NCBI GenBank assembly: GCA_030065875.1
Contig: JASJCR010000048.1
Span: forward strand, 1 to 64,000
DNA length: 64,000 nt
Direction of reading: 5' to 3'
Origin: Ardenticatenaceae bacterium
Lineage (GTDB): Bacteria > Chloroflexota > Anaerolineae > Promineifilales > Promineifilaceae
The notes under the pieces are model-generated. The model was given only the letters and a program-made list of their open reading frames with translations, made no database searches and was not told the DNA's origin. Position 1 is the first letter of the stretch, and each line of letters starts with the position of its first letter. The translations under genes and the position numbers were made by a program. Of this stretch, positions 1 to 8,434 are shown piece by piece.

Positions 1-143
1 TAACCTAAGTTGCTACCTTACCTTCCCGATGAATAAATTCATCGGCCAAAGGGACCGAAACGCGATAAATCGCGTTAATTAACTATCCGGTTTCGGTTCC
101 ATAGCGACTATTCGGTCGCGTCAAAAGGTCGCAACTTGGGTTA
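1..143. repeat. Multi-branched inverted-repeat element (cloverleaf-like)
   Basis: Outer arms 1-19 (TAACCTAAGTTGCTACCTT) and 125-143 (AAGGTCGCAACTTGGGTTA) are complementary at 17 of 19 positions. Inside lie three further hairpins: 26-34 with 37-45 (CCGATGAAT / ATTCATCGG), 51-61 with 90-100 (GGGACCGAAAC / GTTTCGGTTCC, one G-T pair) which encloses the palindrome 60-75, and 104-108 with 115-119 (GCGAC / GTCGC). The whole can fold as a four-stem cloverleaf on either strand. It lies just after the stop codon of the BTAD regulator, so it could terminate that transcript, be a non-autonomous mobile repeat, or be a structured RNA. The window starts here, so it may extend further left. Confidence 0.6.
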
Positions 144-152
144 ACTTTTAAT

Positions 153-3100
153 TCAAATTGGTACCCTATCTTGATAAATCTGCACTAAGGTCCGATTGCT
201 GGCCACATTTTCCAGATAAGCGGTGCGATGGTGTTCGTCGCGAATTCTGGAAGCGCGCTGCTGCAGCAGTTGATGGCCAGATTTTAGTATGTCGGAACCT
301 CTCTTATCATTTTTGTGGTTTAGTACCTGATAACAAATGATGTGGGTCTGTGCCGGATCATCGACACCGGTTACTTCCAAATTCTGTGAAAGATGGAAGA
401 GGATTTTTTCAACCTGCTCAACGCTTTTATCGATTTGGCCGGCTTGCAGATAAGCGGCCGCCATAGTGGTTCGCGGATCGACCAAGGGTGCATCTTTCTC
501 CCATAACTGGCTGAGGCGGGCAAAAAAATCTTCGACCCCGGTTAAATTCTGCTGAAGATAAAATAAGCGTGCCTGAAGATAATAAGCGTAACTCCGTAGA
601 TTACGGTCGGGTTCATAGGAATGATCAGACACCATTTCGTCGATATACATCTGAGCCGACTGAAAATCGTTCATGGTCAAGAACAATTCAGCCAGATTAC
701 CGGTAGCCCACCTCTTTTCGACTTCATTCCCCAAATCGGAAATCGTCTTATAAGCGGTGTATAAATAGGTTTTGGACGCCGCATACAGGCCCAAATGATA
801 CGCCGTCCAGCCTAAGCCACGCCGGGCCCGAGCTTCAACAAGAGTCAGCTGGGCAACGCGGCTTTTTTCCAGGGTTTGTTCAAAATGATGCCAGCCGTTT
901 GAGTAACGTCCAAGTCCGATTTCGGTCAATCCCAAGGTGATGCGAGCGTAACATTCCGTGCGGAGAACCCCCAATTGTTGGGCGATAGACAGCGCTTCTG
1001 ATGCATAGAGATGCGCCGTTTGAAATTCGCCCGTATCTCTGGATATAAAGGCCAAGTTGTTGAGGGTCAGCGCCTCGCCAGCCCGGTCTCCAATTTGTCG
1101 TCTAATATTGAGTGCCTCTTCAAAGTAAAGCGCTGCATTCTCCATATTGGATTGATGCTGGGAAATGATCCCTAAATTGTGAAGGGTACTTGAAATACCT
1201 CGCTTATTGCCTGTGCGCTCAAAATCATCCAGGGCGCGTAATAACAGGGTTTGGGCTTCGGTCAAGCGGCCGCGCTCCTGCAGGATCAAAGCTCGATTGT
1301 GGGTGGCAATGCTGCTTCCTTGCAAATCGTCTATTTGGGTAAACAGTGCTTCCGCTTTAACATACTCCTGTTCGGCCAAATCATATTCGCTGCGCATGAA
1401 AGCCATATTTGCCAGGTGCTGGGCGCTGTAGGCGGCGATTCGACCGAGATTTAACGCTTGCGCTTCGGCAAAGGCCTCGGATAGATACTTCTGAGCCTCT
1501 TCCTGGCGACCCAAGCGCAAAAAGGCCAGACTCGAGGTATATTTTGCCTCTGCCGCCAGCGCCGCCAATTGATTTTCCTGGGCCAGCGCCAACCCCTTTC
1601 CGGCCGATTCCACGGCCTGAGAAAATTGACCCAGATGGGTTTCCAGATAAGAAATTGCCAGATATAGTTTACATAATGCAAGGGTGTCGTCCGGTGAGCC
1701 GGCTTCTTCAAATTGGGTGATGGCCAACTCTATAAGCAGTACCCCTTCTTGAAAAGGCCCCTGAAGCTCGTAATATACCTGCAGCCCTTCAACCGCTGTG
1801 ATTAGCAGGTCAACCTTATGATTGGCGACAGCCCACCGCCATGCGGCTCGAATGTTGTCGATGTCCCTTTGCAGGCTGGCCAGCAGATTCCCCTGGTCGT
1901 GCCCGCGCTGAAGTTGAGATGTAACCTCTCCCAACCCGCTCAAATAGTAACCGCTGTGCCGTTTGCCGGCTGCGATCTTTCCTTTGGAGTCTTCGGCTAT
2001 TTTTTCTAGCGCGTATTGACGCACCAGAGAATGCAAAGAGAACCGTTTTTGTTGGTGATTGTCCCCTTTAGCTGATAGAACCGGCCGCAGGAGGGCGGTA
2101 TCTGCCAGGGCCAGGCAAATCTGCGGTGAGGCCTCGGCGATGACGGCCGCGGCGTCAGCCGAGAACTCCCCCTCAAAAAGCCCCATGTAGGCGAAGCTTT
2201 TTTGGGCGGCCGGTGGCAGGTGATGATAGGCGGCATCAAATATCGTGCGCAAACTCCGCTGGCGCTGAGGAATACCGCGCTCCATCGAGGACAGCGCATC
2301 GAGATCACTTTGGATTTGGGACGCGATTTCGGCGCAGCTCTGGACGCGAAGCCAGGCGGCCGCCAATTCGAGCGCCAGCGGCAGCCCCTGTACCAGGCGG
2401 CAAATTTGCAGGATGTGTGCCTCGTCGGCCGGCGAAAGGTCAAAATTTGGTACGGCTCGAGCGGCTGCCTCAAGAAAAAGCTGTACCCCACTGGCGGTTT
2501 GCCAGTTGAGATCAGCCGTGCTCTCCGGATAAGTTAATCCGGTTAATAAAAATGGTTTTTCCCAACGCAGCTGCAGCCGTTCTCGTGAAGTGACAACGAT
2601 GCGGACCTCTGGGGCCTGGCGCAAAATTTCTTCCAGAACAGACGCCTCAGAAACAAGCTGTTCAAAGTTATCAAGTACCAAAAGCAGTTCTTTGTCCTGA
2701 AGAAAAGCGGTGATTTGCTCGATCCCATTGATGGCCCCCTGAAGCTGAATCTTTAACGCCCGCGCAACGGCTGTTTTAAGAGCGACTGCGTCTCCGGCAG
2801 AGGCCAGGGGGACAAAGTAAACCCCTTCCAAAAAGGCGTTTTTGAGTTTTTCAGCGATGGCCATCGTCAGCCGAGTCTTGCCCACACCCCCCAATCCCCA
2901 AACGGTGACCAGCCGTTCTTCCCCATCCGACAACATCTCCACGACATGGTCAACCTCAGATTCCCGGCCGAAAAGGGGGGTTGGCTGCAGCGGTAAGGCT
3001 GGTTTGTCTAAATTTCGCAGATTGCGGATACGTTCGTGAAGCTGTGTCGTTTCTGTCTGTGGCTCAACCCCCAATTCCTGGGCCAAAATACGACGGCACG

Positions 3101-3737
3101 TTTCATATTGGAAAAGGGCTCCGTTTAAATCGCCGGTGCGGGCCAGCAGGAGCATCAGCTGGCGGTGCGCCTTTTCCTGCCAGGTGTCAAGCGTGAGCAG
3201 CTGGCGGGCAAAAAACAACGCTCGATCATAGGCGCGCTTTTGCTGGTAATGATCGATCAGCCGCTGCCAAATCGTAGATAACCTTTCACGCCAATATTCT
3301 CGCCGCGTTAGCAGCCATGTTTCAAATTCCGGTGATTCATTGAAGTAGAAACCGCGACAAAACTCCGCCTGAGCATCCGCCGCGGCTGTTTCGAGACCAA
3401 CGATATCGTCCGCGGCCAGCGCCTCTTGAAGAGAGAGAACGTCTACCTGCCAGCCAGGTGCCGGTCGAAACATAGCTGTCTGACGGGTGACCTCCCAGCA
3501 GTCGGGAAGGAGTTTGGAAAGGTAATTTAACGCCCAACGGAGATTGCCTCGACCCTTATCAAGCGGTTTGTCAGGCCAAATGAGTTCAATCAGTTCGCTG
3601 CGGGGAACCGGGTGGTTCTGGTTGACCAGATAAATCAGGAGGGCCATCGCCCGGTTGCTGCGAAATTTGTCAATTTGATTTTGGCCGTCGTGGATGCGGA
3701 CGGTACCCAACAAAAATAAAGTGTGATCTTTGGGCAT
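153..3737 (-). CDS. BTAD/SARP-type transcriptional activator with NB-ARC ATPase and TPR repeats
   Basis: A large cytoplasmic regulator of the AfsR/SARP type, about 1194 residues. An N-terminal winged-helix DNA-binding domain (about 1-100) is followed by a bacterial transcriptional activation domain of helical repeats (about 100-250). An NB-ARC/STAND ATPase follows, with Walker A GLGGVGKT near residue 280, Walker B LLLVLDNFEQL near 352 and a GLPLALELAAAWL motif. A long TPR array fills about 630-1130. The start is placed at the ATG at 3737, where the OmpR-like fold begins (MPKDHTLFLLGTVRIHDG); a reading further upstream to 3785 adds a tail that does not look like the family. It is divergent from the small gene at 3790. 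Two AAACGAT heptamers at 11-bp pitch sit in the 52-bp gap between them. Such proteins switch on target genes after ligand sensing by the ATPase/TPR part; the ligand is unknown. Confidence 0.93.
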   Translation of the reverse strand: MPKDHTLFLLGTVRIHDGQNQIDKFRSNRAMALLIYLVNQNHPVPRSELIELIWPDKPLDKGRGNLRWALNYLSKLLPDCWEVTRQTAMFRPAPGWQVDVLSLQEALAADDIVGLETAAADAQAEFCRGFYFNESPEFETWLLTRREYWRERLSTIWQRLIDHYQQKRAYDRALFFARQLLTLDTWQEKAHRQLMLLLARTGDLNGALFQYETCRRILAQELGVEPQTETTQLHERIRNLRNLDKPALPLQPTPLFGRESEVDHVVEMLSDGEERLVTVWGLGGVGKTRLTMAIAEKLKNAFLEGVYFVPLASAGDAVALKTAVARALKIQLQGAINGIEQITAFLQDKELLLVLDNFEQLVSEASVLEEILRQAPEVRIVVTSRERLQLRWEKPFLLTGLTYPESTADLNWQTASGVQLFLEAAARAVPNFDLSPADEAHILQICRLVQGLPLALELAAAWLRVQSCAEIASQIQSDLDALSSMERGIPQRQRSLRTIFDAAYHHLPPAAQKSFAYMGLFEGEFSADAAAVIAEASPQICLALADTALLRPVLSAKGDNHQQKRFSLHSLVRQYALEKIAEDSKGKIAAGKRHSGYYLSGLGEVTSQLQRGHDQGNLLASLQRDIDNIRAAWRWAVANHKVDLLITAVEGLQVYYELQGPFQEGVLLIELAITQFEEAGSPDDTLALCKLYLAISYLETHLGQFSQAVESAGKGLALAQENQLAALAAEAKYTSSLAFLRLGRQEEAQKYLSEAFAEAQALNLGRIAAYSAQHLANMAFMRSEYDLAEQEYVKAEALFTQIDDLQGSSIATHNRALILQERGRLTEAQTLLLRALDDFERTGNKRGISSTLHNLGIISQHQSNMENAALYFEEALNIRRQIGDRAGEALTLNNLAFISRDTGEFQTAHLYASEALSIAQQLGVLRTECYARITLGLTEIGLGRYSNGWHHFEQTLEKSRVAQLTLVEARARRGLGWTAYHLGLYAASKTYLYTAYKTISDLGNEVEKRWATGNLAELFLTMNDFQSAQMYIDEMVSDHSYEPDRNLRSYAYYLQARLFYLQQNLTGVEDFFARLSQLWEKDAPLVDPRTTMAAAYLQAGQIDKSVEQVEKILFHLSQNLEVTGVDDPAQTHIICYQVLNHKNDKRGSDILKSGHQLLQQRASRIRDEHHRTAYLENVASNRTLVQIYQDRVPI

Positions 3738-3751
3738 GTTTAATCTTGTGC

Positions 3752-3769
3752 AAACGATCTGTAAACGAT
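3752..3769. promoter_or_regulatory. Candidate SARP heptamer direct repeat
   Basis: AAACGAT at 3752-3758 is repeated exactly at 3763-3769, separated by 4 bp, giving an 11-bp pitch. Streptomyces SARP proteins are known to bind direct heptamer repeats with this spacing. The site lies between the divergent starts of the BTAD regulator (3737) and the small gene (3790), consistent with autoregulation or control of the small gene. Assignment is inference. Confidence 0.4.
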
Positions 3770-3789
3770 TATCAATACACTTCACATTG

Positions 3790-3978
3790 ATGCCAGTGAA
3801 TAAACAAAATGCTCAATTTAAAAACGGCCGTCAGGTCTACTTGCTGCGCTGCTGGCAGGAGCCAGACGGCACGTGGCGGTATGTCATTGAGGTTGTGAAT
3901 GCTCAAAACGGTTCGCGCCAGGGTTTTTCTGATTTAGCCGAGCTGCTGGTTTTTTTGAAAATGGCTCTGCCGAAGTGA
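3790..3978 (+). CDS. Small conserved-looking hypothetical protein beside SARP regulator
   Basis: A 62-residue protein starting at the ATG at 3790 (MPVNKQNAQFKNG); an in-frame ATG at 3730 would overlap the start of the divergent regulator and is less likely. The body reads as a compact alpha/beta unit: a hydrophobic strand with YLLRCWQEPDG, then WRYVIEV, an NGSRQGF turn, and a C-terminal helix LAELLVFLKMAL. Small proteins of this pattern (LLRxWxE...W...G....F..LxELxxFL) are, from general knowledge, frequent in Chloroflexota near BTAD regulators, but no function is known. There is no strong Shine-Dalgarno sequence. It could be a small partner of the regulator; that is inference. Confidence 0.6.
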   Translation: MPVNKQNAQFKNGRQVYLLRCWQEPDGTWRYVIEVVNAQNGSRQGFSDLAELLVFLKMALPK

Positions 3979-4089
3979 TTGTAGGTCAACGTTTCCACGG
4001 CTGCCATTAAGTAAAACCATGGAGAAATCATTTTTCCGGCAAACCTTACGTGTTAAACGATCAATAAATTTGGAATGGCATCTTCAAAA

Positions 4090-4215
4090 ATAATACGTCC
4101 GCAGAGCCCGCAGGGCTGAACCAAAGGTTCACAGATTTTCGCAGAACCTGCCCTGAGCCCAGCTAAAGGATTTGTGCTATCCGCGGCTATTTTCTTAAGA
4201 AATTTTTTTGTAAAC
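4090..4215. repeat. Dispersed CCGCAGATT-family intergenic repeat, copy 1
   Basis: This gap holds a copy of a repeat built from short blocks: GTCCGCAGAG, CAGGGCTGAACC, AAAGGTTCACAGATTTTCGC, the block CCTGCCCTGAGCCCAGC and TTTTTTTGTAAACC. The same blocks recur between other genes at 6549, 8336, 16083, 37213, 37840, 50210, 51700, 58148, 59757 and 61076. It precedes the lipoprotein gene and contains no ORF. Confidence 0.7.
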
Positions 4216-4235
4216 CAATAATAGAGAGAAATTCA

Positions 4236-6533
4236 ATGAATAACACAATTTTGCGTGGGCTTTTTGGCCTACTTTTGCTTTTTGCTGTGGGGTGTCAGGG
4301 GCAGCAGAGTCCGTCAGAACCACCGGCCGAGGGTGGACCTTCTGAGATCAGGCAGCCGGAAACGGCCGTGCCGAATGAGATTCCCACCGATCCGACTGTG
4401 GAGGCCGTTCCAGCCGCGACCCCCACGACCAATCCGACACCGATTCCCGTGCCGGAACCACAACCGATTTTGCTTCCAGGCCTGGAAGAAGATGAATTGA
4501 CCTTGCCGGATTTGCCACCTCATTCTTATTATGACCTGGTTGAGCGCGGTGTCGAATTGAGCCTGTGGGATTTTCCCCAGGGAATCATCCAGGTGATGCG
4601 CTTTATGGTGGGGGAACAGAGCAGCCTGCCCTTGCCTGCCGAATCTGCCGGTCACAGCATGAGCGGCGTGCTCCGCAGCGCGGCCGATTTATTGGCTGAC
4701 CCGCTTACTTCAGAAGCCGATCGAGCGGAGATCGAGCGGCTGTTTCAGCGCCTCGTTCCGGGGCAGGAGGCGCTTGATTTGCTCAGTGAACCGGCCGATC
4801 GCACGGAAGCGGCAAACAAAATGGTGCGGGCCAATCTCGCTCATCAAGGAGATTCATGTGCCGATTTGGCCGGCGCCGGTTATGACGTTGACGAAGTGAC
4901 TAGAGCCAACATCACCTGCTTCAAATTTAAAGAGACGGAGGTCAACGGTGAAACCGTTCGGGTATATTACCCGAAATATTTTGAAGACCAGGAGCGGTTA
5001 ATGGCTTTTGTCGATACAGCCCTTGAGGCTTCTGCCAAAAGTCTGACTGTGTATGATGATGCCGGTTTGATCGGTGATGCCAATGTGATCTTTAGTCTTA
5101 AGCCCGATGCTGATGATAAGGCAACGCTTGCGGCCCAGATCCCGTTTAACGAAGGAGAAAACTGCCCCCTCGTTTTGTATCCGGCTTCAAATCCCGGTGA
5201 AAGTATCGACTCCTTCAAGCAGACTATCGCCCACGAATTTTATCATTGTTACCAGGAGTGGAATTTCGACGTCGGCTCGTACGACGTGAATAAGTGGTGG
5301 CTTGAAGGAAGTGCGGAGTACTTTAGCAATGTCGTTTATCCGGACGTTAATGATGAGCTGAGTCGGATCCGAGACTTTGAGGTGTCTTCCGTCAGCAAAA
5401 CAATTTTGGAAATGGATTATGAGAATTTTCTCTTTTTCCAACATTTGGGTAACTCAATTGGCGATCAGGAAATTGATTATTTGTTGGGTCAGATCGCGGC
5501 GCAGAAAAACAGCAAGAGCGGCCAACAGGCGGCCCTAGCGGCTTATCCGAATATGGGGGAAATCTTTCAGGATTTTGTGGTGACGTTTTTTAGCTCCGGG
5601 ATACAGGACAGCGGGGGGTCGCGCATTCAGCCTGTTTTGATGGGGGTGACCAAGCTCATCAAAATCGGTGATCGGGGTGACTATCCTATGACCGTGCGGG
5701 CCTTCCAGGTCGGCCGCTTTGGCCTCATTTACGAGCAAGAGAAGCGATTTATGCAAGAGGTTGAAGTTTCGGGTAATGGATTTTACTCAGCGGTAGTTAA
5801 AGAAGAACGCATGGATCGCAGCAAATGGAGCGATCTGCCCAAAGAAATCCGTTCGAAGTGTGATGAGCCGGTTAAATACCTGCAGGTTGTGACGACCATT
5901 CAGGAGAAATATACCTATACGGTCAAGGTGAACGAGGCCGAAAGGGCTTCTTGCGACCCGTGTTTGTTAGGCCACTGGGCCATTGACAACGAGAGTTTTG
6001 CCAGGCGGATTGAGGCGTTGTTTGCCGCCAATGCCGGCGCTGATTTGGGCGGCTTAACCCTCAAAGTTGAGGTTAGCGGGGCTGATTACGTGACCTTTCA
6101 GGAAGACGGTAAATTTACCACGCAGCGGGTTGGGTTCAAGCAGGTCATGACCGTCAATGGGATGCGGGTCGGCGGTGGCGAGCTGGGGGTTTCTACCGAT
6201 GCCAAGGGGGGTGGTGAATACGCGGCCGATGGCGATTTTCTGACCGTCATGTCGATTGTCTCCAATGTCGATCAGGTTACGGCAACATTCAACGATGACG
6301 TCCCGGTTGAAACAGCGGTTCTCCAGGATGATTCGGCTACATTTACCGGACCCTTTGGTACATACACAACCGAACAGCCCAACGAACTCGATGACAGCCA
6401 ATCGAAACTTCCACCGTATCCGTATTTGTGCGATGCCCAAACGTTGATGATGGTTGTCCCTGATTTTGGAGAAATCCAGCTAAACCGCACAGATGAAATA
6501 CCGCCCACACCGGTGCCAACGGCAGCGCCCTAA
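4236..6533 (+). CDS. Lipoprotein with zinc-metallopeptidase-like (HEFYH) domain
   Basis: A 765-residue exported lipoprotein. A signal peptide (MNNTILRGLFGLLLLFAVGC) ends in a lipobox with Cys at residue 20. A Pro/Thr/Glu-rich linker to about residue 95 probably spans from the membrane into the envelope. The central domain has HEFYH near residue 332, matching the HExxH zinc site, and about 25 residues on WWLEGSAEYF, where the Glu is placed like the third ligand of gluzincin peptidases. The C-terminal third (about 570-760) resembles a beta-rich lipid- or sugar-binding fold with the CDPCLLGHWAID entry often seen in such lipoproteins. The sequence ends in TPVPTAAP, another low-complexity tail. 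Substrate unknown. A surface peptidase is the best guess; it could be a gluzincin-fold scaffold. Confidence 0.75.
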   Translation: MNNTILRGLFGLLLLFAVGCQGQQSPSEPPAEGGPSEIRQPETAVPNEIPTDPTVEAVPAATPTTNPTPIPVPEPQPILLPGLEEDELTLPDLPPHSYYDLVERGVELSLWDFPQGIIQVMRFMVGEQSSLPLPAESAGHSMSGVLRSAADLLADPLTSEADRAEIERLFQRLVPGQEALDLLSEPADRTEAANKMVRANLAHQGDSCADLAGAGYDVDEVTRANITCFKFKETEVNGETVRVYYPKYFEDQERLMAFVDTALEASAKSLTVYDDAGLIGDANVIFSLKPDADDKATLAAQIPFNEGENCPLVLYPASNPGESIDSFKQTIAHEFYHCYQEWNFDVGSYDVNKWWLEGSAEYFSNVVYPDVNDELSRIRDFEVSSVSKTILEMDYENFLFFQHLGNSIGDQEIDYLLGQIAAQKNSKSGQQAALAAYPNMGEIFQDFVVTFFSSGIQDSGGSRIQPVLMGVTKLIKIGDRGDYPMTVRAFQVGRFGLIYEQEKRFMQEVEVSGNGFYSAVVKEERMDRSKWSDLPKEIRSKCDEPVKYLQVVTTIQEKYTYTVKVNEAERASCDPCLLGHWAIDNESFARRIEALFAANAGADLGGLTLKVEVSGADYVTFQEDGKFTTQRVGFKQVMTVNGMRVGGGELGVSTDAKGGGEYAADGDFLTVMSIVSNVDQVTATFNDDVPVETAVLQDDSATFTGPFGTYTTEQPNELDDSQSKLPPYPYLCDAQTLMMVVPDFGEIQLNRTDEIPPTPVPTAAP

Positions 6534-6548
6534 GAAACAGGTTTTGAT

Positions 6549-6625
6549 TAATTTTAGCCGCGGATGACACGGATTTTTCCGGAAATATTTCTGATATCTG
6601 CGTAATCTGCGGATAGTTAAAATTT
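6549..6625. repeat. CCGCAGATT-family repeat, copy 2
   Basis: AGCCGCGGATGACACGGATT is followed by a sequence containing ATATCTGCGTAATCTGCGG. The two halves are imperfect inverted copies of each other. It lies between the lipoprotein gene and marR. Confidence 0.65.
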
Positions 6626-6684
6626 GAAAAGTTTTTGTGGATCACTTTATGGTGATTTACTAGGTAAAAGAAACGTTGGCAGGT

Positions 6685-6713
6685 TTGACAATCAAAAGGT
6701 TTAGCACTAAACT
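6685..6713 (+). promoter_or_regulatory. marR promoter with overlapping palindromic operator
   Basis: TTGACA (6685-6690), a 17-nt spacer and TAAACT (6708-6713) form a sigma-70-like promoter. The near-palindrome GGTTTAGCACTAAACT (6698-6713) covers the -10 box and matches the perfect palindrome at 7198-7213. The expected transcription start, about 7 nt after the -10, coincides with the marR ATG at 6720, so the transcript may be leaderless. Confidence 0.65.
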
Positions 6714-6719
6714 TTTTGC

Positions 6720-7178
6720 ATGAGCACCCGATCCAACCCTCAATCCGGGAGATCAACGACTACCAATCGGCAAACGGCCGTTCAAATCTGGCTGCGCATG
6801 ATTCGCATTGCCAAGAAAATCGGCCGGGCGGCGGAAGCCCCTCTGCAAAAAATCGATTTGACCGGGCCGCAGTTTGATTTGCTGGTGCAGCTGGGTCAAA
6901 AAGAAGGGGTTATGCAGCAAGATTTGGCCCAACAGCTGCGGGTGACCAAGGGGAATATCAGCCAGCTGTTAGCCAAACTGGAAGAGAAGCGGCTGATCCG
7001 GCGCGAGAAGCATGGGCGGACCGCCGCCGTTTTTTTGACGGCCGGTGGGAGAACGGTAGTTGAAGAAAGGGTTGGCCCTCACGATCAATTTATTGCGGAG
7101 CGCTTTCAAGCCCTTTCTGACGCAGAACAAACCGAGCTGCTGCGACTGCTGCGTAAGATTGACCGGTCGCTGCCGTAG
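6720..7178 (+). CDS. MarR-family transcriptional repressor
   Basis: A 152-residue winged-helix regulator. After an N-terminal tail rich in Ser, Thr and Asn come the dimerisation helix, the HTH (VMQQDLAQQLRVTKGNISQL, about residues 61-80) and the wing with the typical KRLIRREKHGRTAAVFLT. Length and order match MarR proteins. There is no room for a Shine-Dalgarno sequence: a palindromic site ends 6 bp before the ATG. A second, perfect copy of the palindrome lies between this gene and the downstream SDR, so the protein probably represses both. Ligand unknown; MarR-SDR pairs often respond to phenolic or reactive compounds. Confidence 0.92.
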   Translation: MSTRSNPQSGRSTTTNRQTAVQIWLRMIRIAKKIGRAAEAPLQKIDLTGPQFDLLVQLGQKEGVMQQDLAQQLRVTKGNISQLLAKLEEKRLIRREKHGRTAAVFLTAGGRTVVEERVGPHDQFIAERFQALSDAEQTELLRLLRKIDRSLP

Positions 7179-7197
7179 GGAATTTTTTTGCCCAAAA

Positions 7198-7213
7198 AGT
7201 TTAGTACTAAACT
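7198..7213. promoter_or_regulatory. Perfect 16-bp MarR operator candidate
   Basis: AGTTTAGTACTAAACT is a perfect palindrome located 32 bp before the SDR start and 20 bp after the marR stop. It differs from the site in the marR promoter at only two positions. The two sites flank the regulator, the usual picture of self-control plus control of the adjacent enzyme. Confidence 0.65.
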
Positions 7214-7245
7214 GTTTGGGTGTCAGATTAAATAAGGAAGGAAAA

Positions 7246-8115
7246 ATGTCTGTCAAAGAAGTCGCCTTGATTACCGGAAGCACCGGTGGCATCGGTTTTG
7301 AAACCGCCAGGGGAATGGCCGCCCGAGATTTTACGACCATTATCGTCGGCCGCAACGGTCGGCGCGGCCGTGAGGCTGAAAAAATGCTGCGCCAAATAAG
7401 CGGCCACGAAAGAGTTTTCTTTTTTCCGGCCGATTTGTCGTCACAAAAGGAGATCCAAACCCTGGCTGAGCAGGTAACCAGGCGATTTGATCATCTTGAC
7501 GTGCTGATAAACAACGTGGGAGCCCTGGTTAAAGAACCGCGCAAAACGGTTGACGGTCACGAATGGATGCTGGCCGTCAATCACCTCAATCCGTTTTTAT
7601 TAACTCAACTCCTGCTGCCGCAGCTCACAGCCGGCGTACCCGGCCGGGTCATTAACGTGACCAGCAACGTCCACCGCATGGCCCGGCTAGATTTTGAGGG
7701 CATTAAAGAAGGGAGGGGCTTTCGCGGCTCGCAAATGTACGGTCAGGCGAAATTGTTAAACCTGCTAACCGCCTATGAACTCGGCCGTCGATTAACCGGC
7801 AGCGGAGTAACGGTCAATATCGCTGATCCAGGTGGGGCTGAGACGGAGATGTCCCGTCACGGCATGGGGTTTCTGGCTCGAGCGATGACGCTCATGGGGG
7901 TGACCACCGAACGGGCCGCCCGCTCGTCGATTTTTTTGGCTACCGAATCGGAATTCGGCCAGGAGTCGGGAGTTTACCTCAAACCCACCCTGAAGCGGGG
8001 AAAATCATCCAAAGATTCTTACGATCCAGGGCTGGCTCGACAGGCGTGGCGGCTTACTGAGGAACTGCTTGAGCGATCCTTTGATCTTCCTATATCGGAG
8101 GCGAAAAGGGTTTAA
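7246..8115 (+). CDS. Short-chain dehydrogenase/reductase, MarR-linked
   Basis: A 289-residue SDR related to retinol dehydrogenase/protochlorophyllide-reductase-type members. The N-terminal TGSTGGIG dinucleotide-binding motif is near residue 11, NNVG follows the fourth strand, a Ser lies in VINVTSNVHR and the catalytic YGQAK is at about residue 164. The start is the ATG at 7246, preceded by GGAAGG; the frame is open upstream to 7060 but that overlaps marR and lacks family similarity. It presumably reduces or oxidises a small carbonyl compound with NAD(P)H. The operator between it and marR suggests induction by the MarR ligand. The C-terminus has LKRGKSSKDSYDPGLARQAW, typical of this SDR subgroup. 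Confidence 0.93.
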   Translation: MSVKEVALITGSTGGIGFETARGMAARDFTTIIVGRNGRRGREAEKMLRQISGHERVFFFPADLSSQKEIQTLAEQVTRRFDHLDVLINNVGALVKEPRKTVDGHEWMLAVNHLNPFLLTQLLLPQLTAGVPGRVINVTSNVHRMARLDFEGIKEGRGFRGSQMYGQAKLLNLLTAYELGRRLTGSGVTVNIADPGGAETEMSRHGMGFLARAMTLMGVTTERAARSSIFLATESEFGQESGVYLKPTLKRGKSSKDSYDPGLARQAWRLTEELLERSFDLPISEAKRV

Positions 8116-8434
8116 GAACATGAGCGAACCACGAAAAACACAAAAGACACAAAATATTTTAGGCAAGTCGCAATTTTTTAAACAGGATTTCACAAACGGC
8201 ATGAATCTTCACAGGATAAAGAGAAAACCCTCTGAATTCGCGCCATCCTGTTTTCAGAATTTCAGATCACTCACTTTTTAATCATATTGTGTTCTTCTGC
8301 GTTTTTTGTGGTTTATAAAAAAATCGTATAAGAAAAATCGTCCGCAGATTACGCAGATGGCCGCAGATTACAAAGAGAAATCTGTGAAAATCCGTGGCCG
8401 TTTTTAATAGTGATCCACTTAACAGGAGAGAAAC
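8116..8434. repeat. 319-bp gap filled with nested intergenic repeats (includes copy 3)
   Basis: GAACCACGAAAAACACAAAA (from about 8126) is loosely complementary to GCGTTTTTTGTGGTTTATAA (from about 8299), so these arms enclose a region with ACAGGATTTCACAAACGG and related words. A CCGCAGATT-family copy follows at 8336-8407 (GTCCGCAGATTACGCAGATG to AATCCGTGGCCG). No gene is visible. Confidence 0.6.

Noticed and set aside
7060-7245. N-terminal extension of the MarR-linked SDR
   Set aside because: It overlaps marR in another frame, has no SDR similarity, and a good ribosome-binding site precedes the ATG at 7246.
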